Below, one piece after another: positions 17,659 through 26,176 of a stretch of DNA of 64,000 nt. The number at the start of each line of letters is the position of its first letter. The stretch's first letter is position 1. Source of the stretch: Actinoplanes regularis (GTDB lineage Bacteria; Actinomycetota; Actinomycetes; Mycobacteriales; Micromonosporaceae); the NCBI RefSeq assembly GCF_900188005.1, contig NZ_FZNR01000007.1:1-64000 (forward strand). Direction: 5' to 3'. Under the pieces are notes generated by a model, which did no database searches, had not been told where the DNA came from, and was given only the letters and a program-made list of their open reading frames with translations. A program made the position numbers and the translations under genes.

Positions 17659-18212
17659 TCAGCGGCGGCGCAGCAGAGCGTCGGCGTCGATCTCGAAGGG
17701 GAACGGCTCGGTGGCCACCAGCCGTTCCCCGTGTGCGGCGACAGCGTGCTCGGTGTAGTGGTCCTTCGCCAACCGGAACAGGCGCAGCGTGATGGTGTCC
17801 TTTTCCGGCTCGACGAGCAGGTACCACTCGATCCGCGCGGCGGCATAGAGCGCCATCTTGAGCACCCGGTCGTTGCCGGCGTTCCCGGGGAGACCACCTC
17901 GGCGACCAGGACCACTTCGTCGGCCTCGGCCATCGCACCGTCCTCCTCCGGAGTGATCACGAGATCCGGAATGAAGATGCGGGCTCCCTGCAGGCGCACG
18001 TTGATGGCTTCGAAGACCCAGAGCCCGGCCGCGTCGGTGCCCGGGTCCAGCAGAGCCGCGAGTCGTCGTGCGATGTGCTGATGGCGCGTGGTCGGCGCCG
18101 GGCTCACCAGCAGACTCCCGTCGAAGAGTTCGATGCGATCGGTGGTCTCGCCGAGGGCCAGATAGTCCTCCTCGGTCCACGGCCCGATGTGCTCAGTGAC
18201 GGCGATGCTCAT
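17659..18212 (-). pseudogene. Uma2-family (DUF820) endonuclease-like gene, frameshifted
   Basis: Two adjacent frames make one Uma2-family protein. The N-terminal half from the ATG at 18212 (MSIAVTEHIGPWTEEDYLAL, then FIPDLVITPEEDGAM) runs to VAEVVSPG. The C-terminal half (NAGNDRVLKMALYAAARIEW, then YLLVEPEKDTITLRLF) continues in another frame to 17659. The break falls in the run CCCGGGG at 17884-17890, where one added base restores a continuous protein of about 184 residues. The missing base lies in a homopolymer, so either a sequencing error or a real mutation is possible. Uma2 proteins have a PD-(D/E)XK-like fold and are common in multiple copies in actinomycetes; their role is unknown. Confidence 0.75.
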
Positions 18213-18312
18213 GGCACCGAGACTGCCACGCGGGCTCCGCGGCGAGCCAGGAACTTCACCTGCCTGTGGACAACCGCTCGCGTTTACTTCCTGGGCGGCC
18301 ATCGCTATTGTG

Positions 18313-18324
18313 CTAGTTAACTAG
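18313..18324. promoter_or_regulatory. Palindromic operator of the GntR/ABC operon
   Basis: CTAGTTAACTAG is a perfect 12-bp palindrome 18 bases upstream of the GntR start. YtrA-type GntR regulators commonly repress their own ABC operon from such a site. It probably overlaps the promoter. Confidence 0.6.
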
Positions 18325-18342
18325 TGGAATGGAGGTGGTGAG

Positions 18343-18732
18343 GTGATCGAGTTCCACCTGGAGACGAGGTCCGGGGTGGCGCCGTACCTGCAGCTCATCC
18401 AGCAGGTCCGGCACGCGCTACGGCTCGGTGTGCTCAAGGAGGGCGACAAGCTGCCCACCGTCAAGGAGGTGGTGGCCCAGGTCGCGATCAACCCGAACAC
18501 CGTCTCCAAGGCGTACCGCGAGCTGGAGTACGCGGGCCTGGTCACCGCGCGTCCGGGCCTCGGCACCTTCGTCACGAGGACGCTCGGTGACGACTCGCGG
18601 GCCAAGCACGAGCCGCTGCGGCGCGAGCTGGAGCGCTGGCTCGTCGAGGCGCGGGCGGCGGGCCTCGACGACGAGAGCATCGAGGCGCTCTTCACGAGCG
18701 CCTTTCGGGCTTTTTCGGAGGCGAGAGCATGA
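18343..18732 (+). CDS. GntR-family regulator, YtrA type
   Basis: A 129-residue repressor. The N-terminal winged helix (GDKLPTVKEVVAQVAINPNT, then VSKAYRELEYAGLV and GLGTFV) is followed by a short helical tail of about 45 residues, the hallmark of the YtrA subfamily. It starts at GTG, with GGAGG eight bases upstream. The downstream ABC ATPase and permease genes overlap in ATGA steps, so the three form one operon. A palindrome at 18313-18324 suggests autorepression, often relieved by cell-wall-active compounds in this subfamily. Confidence 0.9.
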   Translation: MIEFHLETRSGVAPYLQLIQQVRHALRLGVLKEGDKLPTVKEVVAQVAINPNTVSKAYRELEYAGLVTARPGLGTFVTRTLGDDSRAKHEPLRRELERWLVEARAAGLDDESIEALFTSAFRAFSEARA

Positions 18733-19604
18733 CTAGCGCGCTCATCGCGGAGAACCTCACCAAGCGGTACGGACGTCGGACCGCCCTCTCCGGCTGCACC
18801 CTGGACATCCCGGCCGGCCACGTCGTCGGCCTGGTCGGCCCGAACGGCGCCGGCAAGTCCACGCTGCTGCAACTCGCCTGTGGGCTGCTCGAGCCGACCG
18901 CGGGGCGGCTCGAAGTGCTCGGCGAGCGGCCGTCCAGCGGATCGCCCCGGGTCGGATTCGTCGCTCAGGACACCCCGGTCTACGGCGGCCTGACCGTCGC
19001 GGAGCACCTGCGGATGGGTGCCCACCTCAACCCGTCCTGGGACAGGCCGCTCGCCGAGCGCCGGATCGCCCAGGTCGGCCTCGACCCGACGCAGAAGGCC
19101 GGCAAGCTCTCCGGTGGCCAGCGCGCCCAGCTGGCCCTGACCGTCGCCGCCGCGAAACGGCCCGACCTGCTGCTGCTCGACGAACCGGTGGCGGCGCTCG
19201 ACCCGCTCGCCCGGCGCACCTTCCTGCAGAGCCTGATGGAGCTCGCTGTCGAGCAGGGGATGAGCATCGTCATGTCGTCCCACCTGGTCGCCGACCTGGA
19301 ACGGGTCTGTGACCACCTGATCGTGCTGGTCGCCTCCCGGGTGCGGGTGGCCGGCGACGTGGAGGAGCTGCTCGCCGGTCATCACCGTCTGGTCGGGCCC
19401 CGGCGCGACCCCGGGGAGCTGAACGCCGGCTGGACCGTGGTGGACGAGAGCCGGACCGACGTGCAGTCGACGCTGGTGGTGCGCAGCACCGCGCCGATCG
19501 ACGATCCGTCCTGGCAGGCGGACCGACTGGACCTGGAGGACATCGTGCTGGCGTACATGAGCGGGGCCGCGGGTCCGGCCCGGGTGCTGGAGGGGCAGCG
19601 ATGA
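18729..19604 (+). CDS. ABC transporter ATP-binding protein
   Basis: A 291-residue ATPase of an export-type ABC system. Walker A is GPNGAGKST. The signature LSGGQRAQLAL leads to Walker B LLLLDEP, and the H-loop is SSHLVADLERVCDH. A C-terminal extension of about 80 residues follows the nucleotide-binding domain. It overlaps the GntR gene by four bases (ATGA) and is paired with the permease downstream. The cargo is unknown. Confidence 0.92.
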   Translation: MTSALIAENLTKRYGRRTALSGCTLDIPAGHVVGLVGPNGAGKSTLLQLACGLLEPTAGRLEVLGERPSSGSPRVGFVAQDTPVYGGLTVAEHLRMGAHLNPSWDRPLAERRIAQVGLDPTQKAGKLSGGQRAQLALTVAAAKRPDLLLLDEPVAALDPLARRTFLQSLMELAVEQGMSIVMSSHLVADLERVCDHLIVLVASRVRVAGDVEELLAGHHRLVGPRRDPGELNAGWTVVDESRTDVQSTLVVRSTAPIDDPSWQADRLDLEDIVLAYMSGAAGPARVLEGQR

Positions 19605-20620
19605 CCTGGCTGGCCTGGCGGCAGTTCCGGACCCAGGCGATCGCCGGCGCCGCCTGTCTCGTCCTGCTCCTCGGCGCCGTCCTGCTCACCTGGCAACAGG
19701 TGAGCGACCTGGCGACGAGCACCGGATACACCGGTTGTTCCGGCGACGCCTGCCTCGCGGCGGCGGAGAACTTCGCGGATCGATTCCAGCTGGGGCTCTC
19801 CCACCACGTCTATCTCGCCACCATCGGCGCGTTGTATCTGATGCCCGCTCTCATCGGCGTGTTCTGGGGCGCGCCGGTGGTCGCCCGGGAGCTGGAGACC
19901 GGGACCTACCGGATGGTCTTCAGCCAGTCCGTCGGACGGGGCCGCTGGCTGCTGATCAAGCTGGCGATCGGTGGCCTGACCGCCGCGCTCGGCGCCGGAC
20001 TGTTCAGCCTGCTGCTGACCCGATGGGCACAGAGGATCGACTCGGCCAGCGGCGACCGGATCACCCCGCTGATCTTCGCGGGGCGCGGCATCGTGCCGAT
20101 CGGGTACGCCGCGCTCGCGTTCGTCGTCGGGGTGACCGTCGGCATGGTGCTGCGCCGGACCGTCGTCGCGATGGCGGTGACCCTGCTGGTCGTCGCGGGC
20201 CTGCAGGTCGCCGCACCGATGGTGGTGCGCCCGTGGCTGGCCCAGCCGATCACCGTGGTGAAGCCGCTCGACGTGTCGAAGCTCGAGGGGATCGGGATGG
20301 ATGTCGATTCGTTACAGATGCATCTGCGTGCCGAGGCCGATCAGCCGGGTGCCTGGATCGTGGCGAACGAGGTGGTGACCTCGACCGGCGCGCTCTTCGT
20401 CGGCCCGGCGGACGCCGAGACGTGTCTGCCCCGCCCCGGCGGCACCGGCCCCGAGCGGTGCCAGGAGTGGCTGAGCACGCAGAACCTCAGTCAGAAGCTG
20501 ATGTACGTACCCGGCTCGAAGTTCTGGACCCTTCAGTGGCGGGAGTTCGGTCTGTTGGTCGTTCTCACCCTCGTCCTGACGCTGTTCTCGCTCTGGTGGA
20601 TCCGGCGAAGGCTGGTTTGA
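19601..20620 (+). CDS. ABC transporter permease (ABC-2-like)
   Basis: A 339-residue membrane protein with an N-terminal helix after MTWLAWRQFRTQ. An extracytoplasmic stretch containing Cys (TGCSGDACLAA) follows, then four central helices, a second external loop (about 220-300) and a C-terminal helix ending in WWIRRRLV. It overlaps the ATPase gene in an ATGA step. Such permeases accompany YtrA-type regulators in Streptomyces and relatives, possibly for antibiotic or lipid export. The operon ends at the hairpin at 20630. Confidence 0.85.
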   Translation: MTWLAWRQFRTQAIAGAACLVLLLGAVLLTWQQVSDLATSTGYTGCSGDACLAAAENFADRFQLGLSHHVYLATIGALYLMPALIGVFWGAPVVARELETGTYRMVFSQSVGRGRWLLIKLAIGGLTAALGAGLFSLLLTRWAQRIDSASGDRITPLIFAGRGIVPIGYAALAFVVGVTVGMVLRRTVVAMAVTLLVVAGLQVAAPMVVRPWLAQPITVVKPLDVSKLEGIGMDVDSLQMHLRAEADQPGAWIVANEVVTSTGALFVGPADAETCLPRPGGTGPERCQEWLSTQNLSQKLMYVPGSKFWTLQWREFGLLVVLTLVLTLFSLWWIRRRLV

Positions 20621-20629
20621 GACACGATT

Positions 20630-20659
20630 CACGGCGGCCCGCGCAAGTGGGCCGCCGTG
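20630..20659 (+). terminator. Terminator of the GntR/ABC operon
   Basis: A perfect 11-bp stem (CACGGCGGCCC, loop GCGCAAGT, exact complement) starts ten bases after the permease stop. No strong T-run follows. Confidence 0.75.
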
Positions 20660-20868
20660 CCGTGTTAAGCACCGGTTTCCCGTTTTCAGACAAAGGAACT
20701 CATCAATACCGTGGGTGACGTCTTGCCGGTAACGCCCGGCGAAGTGAATAATCTTGCACTCAGGCCTGCACCCAAAGTTGCGACGGAGGCACGCAGGCCG
20801 ATACTTGGCGGACTGCCCGGCACCCCCCATGCAGGTCGGGATCCACCCCTGAGAGGACTTCTACTGCC

Positions 20869-22029
20869 ATGCGCAAGGCCTTGATCGCACTTGCCGCTGC
20901 CGGCCTGATGACGTCGGTGACCCTTACGGCCTGTGACAGCGGCTCGGACGACGGTGACACCGGCGGCGACAAAGGTTCGGAGATCACCTCGACGGCGACC
21001 TCTTCCGGCAAGGGCAGGAACGGCGTCGGTGTGATCCTGCCGGACAGCGAGAGCTCCGCCCGTTGGGCCACCGACGACCCCAAGGCCCTGAACGCCGCGT
21101 TCGCGAAGGCGAACGTGCCGCACGAGATCCAGAACGCCGAGGGCAACACGGAGGCGTTCAAGGGCATCGCCAAGGCCATGCTCGACAGCGGCGTCAAGGT
21201 TCTGATGATCGTGAACCTGGACTCGGAAAGCGGCAAGGCCGTGATCGACCTCGCCAGGAGCCGCAAGGTTCCGGTGATCGACTACGACCGGCTCACCCTC
21301 AACGGCAACGCCGACTACTACGTCAGCTTCAACAACGAGACGGTCGGTAAGCAGCAGGCGGAAGGGCTGGTCAAATGCCTGCAGGACAAGGGCATCGAGA
21401 AGCCGGTGATCGCGGAGCTGAACGGCTCGCCCACCGATAACAACGCCACCCTGTTCAAGCGGGGCTACGACTCGATCCTGCAGCCGAAGTACGACAACGG
21501 CGACTACGTGAAGGGCCCGGACCAGTCCGTCCCGCAGTGGGACAACACGGAGGGCGGGAAGATCTTCACCCAGATGGTGGAGCAGTGGCCGGACATCGAC
21601 GGCGTGCTCGCCGCCAACGACGGTCTCGGCAACGCCGCGATCGAGGTGCTGCGGGACAGGAAGCGGAACGGCGCCAAGGCGAAGGGCGTCCCGGTCACCG
21701 GCCAGGACGCCACGGTGCAGGGCCTGCAGAACATCCTCCTCGGCGACCAGTGCGTGACCGTTTTCAAGAGCGCCACGGAGGAGGCCGACCAGGCCGCCAA
21801 GCTGGCGATCAGCCTGGTGACGGGTAAGAAGCCGGCTGCCGACGGCAAGATCGTCAAGGACCCGGAGACGGGCCGCTACGTCCCGTCCGTGCTGCTGACC
21901 CCGAAGTCGGTCACGGCCAAGAACATGATGGCGACGGTCGTGGAGTCGGGCGCGGTCAGGTACGAGGACCTCTGCACCGACAAGTACAAGGCGGCCTGCG
22001 ACAAGTACAAGATCACGCCGAAGAAGTGA
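20869..22029 (+). CDS. XylF/ChvE-like sugar-binding lipoprotein
   Basis: A 386-residue periplasmic-binding-protein-type-1 domain protein with a lipoprotein signal (LTAC, lipidated Cys22) and an Asp/Gly-rich tether. Family features include KVLMIVNLDSESGKAVIDLA, VPVIDYDRL, YYVSFNNETVGKQQAEGL, IDGVLAANDGLGNAAIEVL and GQDATVQGLQNIL. This resembles xylose/multiple-sugar CUT2 binding proteins. No permease or ATPase lies beside it: a GntR operon ends upstream and a terminator follows. It may serve a distant transporter or act as a sensor partner. Confidence 0.88.
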   Translation: MRKALIALAAAGLMTSVTLTACDSGSDDGDTGGDKGSEITSTATSSGKGRNGVGVILPDSESSARWATDDPKALNAAFAKANVPHEIQNAEGNTEAFKGIAKAMLDSGVKVLMIVNLDSESGKAVIDLARSRKVPVIDYDRLTLNGNADYYVSFNNETVGKQQAEGLVKCLQDKGIEKPVIAELNGSPTDNNATLFKRGYDSILQPKYDNGDYVKGPDQSVPQWDNTEGGKIFTQMVEQWPDIDGVLAANDGLGNAAIEVLRDRKRNGAKAKGVPVTGQDATVQGLQNILLGDQCVTVFKSATEEADQAAKLAISLVTGKKPAADGKIVKDPETGRYVPSVLLTPKSVTAKNMMATVVESGAVRYEDLCTDKYKAACDKYKITPKK

Positions 22030-22036
22030 CGATCGG

Positions 22037-22067
22037 AAACGAGGGCCGGTTCTACCGGCCCTCGTTT
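22037..22067 (+). terminator. Intrinsic terminator after the sugar-binding lipoprotein
   Basis: A 13-bp stem (AAACGAGGGCCGG, loop TTCTA) is followed by TTTTCTGTTT, a canonical rho-independent terminator seven bases past the stop. Confidence 0.92.
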
Positions 22068-22110
22068 TCTGTTTCCCGGCAGTCCGCGGAGTTCGCGTGC
22101 CGGCTGGGGT

Positions 22111-22590
22111 TCAGCGGCGGCCCTTCAAGCGCCGCCCCATCTCCCGGGCGATCTCCTTCTTGGCGTCCCGCTCCGCCATCACCTGCCGCTTGTCGTACGA
22201 CTTGAGGCCGCGCGCGATCCCCAGCTCGACCTTCACCCAGCCGTCCTTGAAGTACATCGAGAGCGGCACCAGGGTCAGCCCGGTGCCGTCCCCCAGGGTG
22301 TTCAGGATCTTGATGATCTCGGCCTTGTGCAGCAGCAGCTTCCGGGTGCGGCGCGGCGCGTGATTGGTCCAGCTGCCGAAGCCGTACTCGGCGATGTGCA
22401 GGCCGTACAGCATGATCTCGCCCTCGTGCTCCTGGGCGAACGCGTCCACCAGCGACGCGCGGCCCAGGCGCAGCGACTTCACCTCGGTGCCGGCCAGCAC
22501 CAGACCCGCCTCATACGTCTTGAGGATCGCGTAGTCGTGCCGCGCCTTCTTGTTCGAGGCGATCAGTTTGGTCCCGGTCTCCTTGGCCAC
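22111..22590 (-). CDS. smpB: SsrA-binding protein SmpB
   Basis: A 159-residue partner of tmRNA in trans-translation, the rescue of stalled ribosomes. Recognised by NKKARHDYAI, AGLVLAGTEVKSLR, RKLLLHKAEI, the strand LVPLSMYFKDGWVKVELGIA and the basic tail ending RRLKGRR. It starts at GTG (GTG GCC AAG GAG). The ssrA gene is not in the window. A small protein gene lies 13 bases upstream on the same strand. Confidence 0.97.
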   Translation of the reverse strand: MAKETGTKLIASNKKARHDYAILKTYEAGLVLAGTEVKSLRLGRASLVDAFAQEHEGEIMLYGLHIAEYGFGSWTNHAPRRTRKLLLHKAEIIKILNTLGDGTGLTLVPLSMYFKDGWVKVELGIARGLKSYDKRQVMAERDAKKEIAREMGRRLKGRR

Positions 22591-22603
22591 TCCAAGAGAT
22601 TAA

Positions 22604-22879
22604 CTAGGGCGCCTCGGACGGGACCGGGCGGCGCATCGAATACGTCACGCTGCTCAACCGGTGTGGCTCGTCCTTCACGTGGATCACCGCGCGGTCGTAG
22701 GCCTGCCAGCCCGCCGCACCCGCTCTGTTCAGATGGCGCAAATCGTCGAAGCGCTCGTCGGTGCCCCAGCGCAGCACCCCACCCGGGTGATGGAACGTGG
22801 CGGTCCAGTCCATGAACCGGTCGGTGCCGAGCGTGCCGGCCGCACGGTACTCCAGCCGCGAATACTCCCAGTTGGTCAC
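22604..22879 (-). CDS. Small conserved hypothetical protein, DUF4177-like
   Basis: A 91-residue protein beginning with WEYSRLEYR. Its middle holds LNRAGAAGWQAYDRAVIH and its end YSMRRPV, the pattern of DUF4177-type small proteins (a WEY start, an LN..G..GW turn and a strand ending in an RR motif). It starts at GTG. It precedes smpB by 13 bases and is probably co-transcribed. The function is unknown. Confidence 0.65.
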   Translation of the reverse strand: MTNWEYSRLEYRAAGTLGTDRFMDWTATFHHPGGVLRWGTDERFDDLRHLNRAGAAGWQAYDRAVIHVKDEPHRLSSVTYSMRRPVPSEAP

Positions 22880-22974
22880 CCGAATGATTATGCCGCACCG
22901 GAAGTACTCCGCCGTCCGTACTGGACACTTGTGATCGTAGGCCGAAGGGAGTACACCGCCCCTGAGGTATCCCT

Positions 22975-23000
22975 GATCTGACCCCTCTGGGGTTCAGATC
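22975..23000. promoter_or_regulatory. Imperfect palindrome upstream of the MMPL gene
   Basis: GATCTGACCC and GGGTTCAGATC flank a 5-base centre about 52 bases before the MMPL start, a 26-bp inverted repeat with one bulge. It could be a regulator site or a leader hairpin; nothing in the sequence decides between them. Confidence 0.35.
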
Positions 23001-23051
23001 GGTCCCCGTTCCCGCATACGCTCCGCCCGTCGAAAGCGTTGGGGGGAAACG

Positions 23052-25223
23052 ATGAGGACCGGATCCTTCGCCCGGCTGGTCTGTGGCCGCCGTACGAAGT
23101 GGGTCGTGCTGGCACTGTGGATCGTGGTCCTGGTGTTCGCCGGATCGGTGGCCGGCAAGCTCGGCAGCGTCGAGAAGAACGACAACGCCTCCTGGCTGCC
23201 CGGCGACGCCGAGGCCACCCAGGTCGCCGACCTGCAGAAACAATTCTCGCCGGACGACATCGTGCCGGCCATCCTGGTTTACGAGCGGATCGGCGGGATC
23301 ACCCCCGCCGACCAGCAGAAGGCCGCCGCCGACGCCCGGGCGATCGCCGCGGTTCCGGGGGTCACCGGCCAGGTCGCCGGGCCGTTCCCGGCCGAGGACA
23401 AGGCCGCGCTGCAGGTCATCGCGCCGATCAAGGTCGACGCCGACGGCTGGGACAAGATCGCCGACGTGGTCGGCCAGATCAAGACCATCTCCGGTACGGG
23501 GGAGAACGGCCTCAGCATCCACCTGACCGGCCCGGCCGGGGTGGCGGCCGACTCGGCCAGCGCGTTCGAGGGCATCGACGGCACGCTGCTGTACACCACG
23601 CTCGTGGTCGTCGCGATCATCCTGCTGATCACCTACCGCAGTCCGGTCCTCTGGCTGCTTCCGATCATCACCGCGGGCGTCGCCCTGACCAGCGCCCAAG
23701 CGGTGATCTACCTGCTCGCCAAGCACGCCGGCCTGGTGGTCAACGCACAGAGCGCCGGCATTCTGACCGTGCTGGTCTTCGGCGCCGGCACCGACTACGC
23801 CCTGCTGCTGGTCGCCCGCTACCGCGAGGAACTGCGCCGGCACCCCGACCGGCACGAGGCGATGATGTTCGCCCTGCACCGGGCCGGCCCCGCGATCATC
23901 GCCAGCGCCGCCACCGTCGCGATCGGGATGTCCTGCCTGATGCTTGCCGAGGTGAACGCCACCAGTGGCCTCGGCCCGGTCGCCGCGCTCGGCATCGTGG
24001 TCGGCCTGCTCGCCATGATGACCCTGCTCCCGGCCCTGCTGGTGATCTGCGGCCGGTGGCTGTTCTGGCCGGTCCGCCCGCGCTACGGTTCGCCCGAGCC
24101 GACCGCGACCGGCCTGTGGGCCCGGATGGGCGCCTGGATCGCCCGCCGCCCCCGCACCGTCTGGGTGACCACCGCGGTGGCGCTCGGCGCGATGGCCCTC
24201 GGCCTGCTGCAGCTCAACGCGAACGGCCTGAGCCAGCAGGACACGTTCACCAAGGAACAGCCCTCGCTCGCCGGCCTCGAGGTGCTCGGCCGGCACTTCC
24301 CGGCCGGCCAGGACGACCCCGTCGTGGTGATCGCCGGCTCCGGCCAGCAGGACGCGGTGCGCAGCGCCTTCGCCGCCGTCCCCGGCATCAGCGAGGTCGG
24401 CGACCCGGAGATCAGGAACGGTCTGGTCCGCCTCGAGGGGACGCTGCGGTCCGCACCGGACAGCCAGGCCGCCGAGGACACGGTGACCGCGGTCCGCGCC
24501 GCGGTGCACCCGATCGCCGGGGCGGACGCCAAGGTCGGTGGCACGACCGCGATGACCCTGGACATCAACGAGGCGAACAAACACGACAACCGGCTGATCA
24601 TCCCGCTGGTGCTGCTGGTCGTCCTGGCCATCCTCGCGCTGCTGCTGCGAGCCCTGGTCGCGCCGGTCATCCTGATCGCGACGGTGGTGCTCTCCTTCGC
24701 CGCGGCGCTCGGGGTCAGCGCCCTGGTCTTCCGGCACGTCTTCGGATTCGGCGGGGAGGACACCGCGTTCCCACTGTTCGTCTTCGTATTCCTGGTCGCC
24801 CTCGGCATCGACTACAACATCTTCCTGATGACCCGGGTCCGCGAGGAGGCTCGCGAACACGGCACCCATCGCGGCGCCGTGATCGGCCTGGCCGCCACCG
24901 GCGGCGTGATCACCTCGGCCGGCATCGTCCTGGCCGGAACGTTCGCGGCGCTCGGCAGCCTGCCGCTGGTCGCCTTCGCCGAGATCGGGTTCGCGGTCGC
25001 CTTCGGTGTCCTGCTGGACACCCTGATCGTCCGATCCGTGCTGGTCACCGCCCTGAACCTGGACGTCGGCCGCTGGATGTGGTGGCCCAGCGCACTGACC
25101 CGCCACGACCCGGCCGCCGACGTCCCGGCTCCCCGCCGGCCAACCGCTGACCGCCCGGCGGCCGACCACTCGGGCGCCGGCCACTCGGCCTCTGACGATC
25201 CGGTTGCCGGCCGTCCGGCTTGA
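23052..25223 (+). CDS. MMPL/RND-family membrane transporter
   Basis: A 723-residue transporter of the MMPL superfamily. It has two repeats, each with one helix, a large external domain and five helices (starting near residues 15 and 365). The proton-relay regions are FGAGTDYALLLVARYREELR and FLVALGIDYNIFLMTRVREE. Such pumps export lipids or drugs using the proton gradient. The ATG follows a G-rich RBS. The C-terminal tail of about 40 residues is Pro/Ala/Asp-rich, and its last codons lie inside a tandem repeat that continues past the stop. Confidence 0.92.
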   Translation: MRTGSFARLVCGRRTKWVVLALWIVVLVFAGSVAGKLGSVEKNDNASWLPGDAEATQVADLQKQFSPDDIVPAILVYERIGGITPADQQKAAADARAIAAVPGVTGQVAGPFPAEDKAALQVIAPIKVDADGWDKIADVVGQIKTISGTGENGLSIHLTGPAGVAADSASAFEGIDGTLLYTTLVVVAIILLITYRSPVLWLLPIITAGVALTSAQAVIYLLAKHAGLVVNAQSAGILTVLVFGAGTDYALLLVARYREELRRHPDRHEAMMFALHRAGPAIIASAATVAIGMSCLMLAEVNATSGLGPVAALGIVVGLLAMMTLLPALLVICGRWLFWPVRPRYGSPEPTATGLWARMGAWIARRPRTVWVTTAVALGAMALGLLQLNANGLSQQDTFTKEQPSLAGLEVLGRHFPAGQDDPVVVIAGSGQQDAVRSAFAAVPGISEVGDPEIRNGLVRLEGTLRSAPDSQAAEDTVTAVRAAVHPIAGADAKVGGTTAMTLDINEANKHDNRLIIPLVLLVVLAILALLLRALVAPVILIATVVLSFAAALGVSALVFRHVFGFGGEDTAFPLFVFVFLVALGIDYNIFLMTRVREEAREHGTHRGAVIGLAATGGVITSAGIVLAGTFAALGSLPLVAFAEIGFAVAFGVLLDTLIVRSVLVTALNLDVGRWMWWPSALTRHDPAADVPAPRRPTADRPAADHSGAGHSASDDPVAGRPA

Positions 25224-25390
25224 TTCGGTTGCCGGAGGATCGGCCTCTGACGATCCGGTTGCCGGCCGTCCAGCTTGATTCGGTTGCCGGCCGTCCGGCT
25301 TGATTCGGTTGCCGGAGGATCGGCCTCTGACGATCCGGTTGCCGGCCGTCCAGCTTGATTCGGTTGCCGGAGGCTCGGCCTCGGGCGATC
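25186..25390. repeat. 55-bp tandem repeat crossing the MMPL stop codon
   Basis: Units beginning CGGCCTCTGACGATCCGGTT start at 25186, 25241 and 25321, and a degenerate one at 25376. Spacings are 55, 80 and 55 bases; the 80-base unit carries an extra internal 25-bp copy (TTGATTCGGTTGCCGGCCGTCCGGC type). The MMPL stop at 25221-25223 lies in the first unit. The array is probably unstable and may alter the C-terminus between strains. The rest of 25224-25618 holds a terminator and no gene. Confidence 0.85.
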
Positions 25391-25482
25391 CGGTGGGCGA
25401 TGTGTCGGATGCCGAGGCTTCGGTCCCGTCGGCCCCGGCTGCCCTGGCCCGCCGGCCCGACTGACCGGCGGCTCGACCGACA

Positions 25483-25519
25483 GAACGGGTCCGTAGGCGT
25501 GCTGCCTGCGGACCCGTTC
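25483..25519 (+). terminator. Terminator downstream of the MMPL repeat array
   Basis: A 16-bp inverted repeat with one mismatch (GAACGGGTCCGTAGGC, loop of 5, complement) is followed by GTTGT. It probably ends transcription from the MMPL gene. Confidence 0.75.
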
Positions 25520-25618
25520 GTTGTCCCGCTTCCGATTGCTCTCGTTTCCGTGCCCGCTTTCGGGCGGGCGTGGGCCGATGATGGGGGAGAAACCGACAGC
25601 ATGGGAGGAAGCGTCCCG

Positions 25619-25945
25619 ATGATCTTCATTACCGCGAAATTCCTGATCAAGCCGGAGCACGCGGACGAGTGGCCACGGATCGCGGGGCCGTTCACCGAGG
25701 CGACCCGGGCTGAGCCGGGCTGCCTGTGGTTCGAGTGGTCCCGCGGCGTCGACAATCCACAGGAGTACGTGCTGGTCGAGGCGTTCCGGGACGGCCAGGC
25801 CGGTGGCGAGCACGTCGGGTCGGCCCACTTCAAGCAGGCTCAGCAGGACCTTCCGAAATACCTGACGTCGACCCCGAAGATCGTCAGCCAGTCCGTCGAC
25901 CAGGACGGCTGGGCAGAACTGGGCGAGATGAAAGTCGATAGCTGA
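25619..25945 (+). CDS. ABM-domain monooxygenase-like protein
   Basis: A 108-residue antibiotic-biosynthesis-monooxygenase (ABM) fold protein. It has the ferredoxin-like dimer pattern MIFITAKFLIKPEHADEW, then TRAEPGCLWFEWSRG, EYVLVEAFRDG and HFKQAQQDLPKYL with the usual S/TAHF helix. Relatives include YgiN-type quinol monooxygenases and heme- or aldehyde-handling enzymes. The ATG at 25619 has GGGAGG ten bases upstream; an earlier ATG overlaps that RBS and is less likely. Confidence 0.85.
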   Translation: MIFITAKFLIKPEHADEWPRIAGPFTEATRAEPGCLWFEWSRGVDNPQEYVLVEAFRDGQAGGEHVGSAHFKQAQQDLPKYLTSTPKIVSQSVDQDGWAELGEMKVDS

Positions 25946-26176
25946 ACCCGGCCCCAGCCGCAGGGCGTCCTGGACGTACCGGGAAATGAAGCAGCGATGA
26001 CCCGCGTCGGTCTGGAGGCGGCGGGGAGTTTGGCGGGCCCGGCGGGGAAGGCCGGGCCCGGATCAGGGGATGTTGGTGGGGAAGGCCGGGGCCGGGTCGA
26101 CGGAGGTCAGCGGCTAAGGCCGGGCCCGGGTCGGTGGATGCCCCGGTCAGGTGGCGCTGGGGGGACAGCCGGGTCG

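Noticed and set aside
22563..25184. An 873-codon minus-strand frame opposite the MMPL gene
   Set aside because: It is a compositional shadow of the MMPL coding strand with no recognisable motifs.
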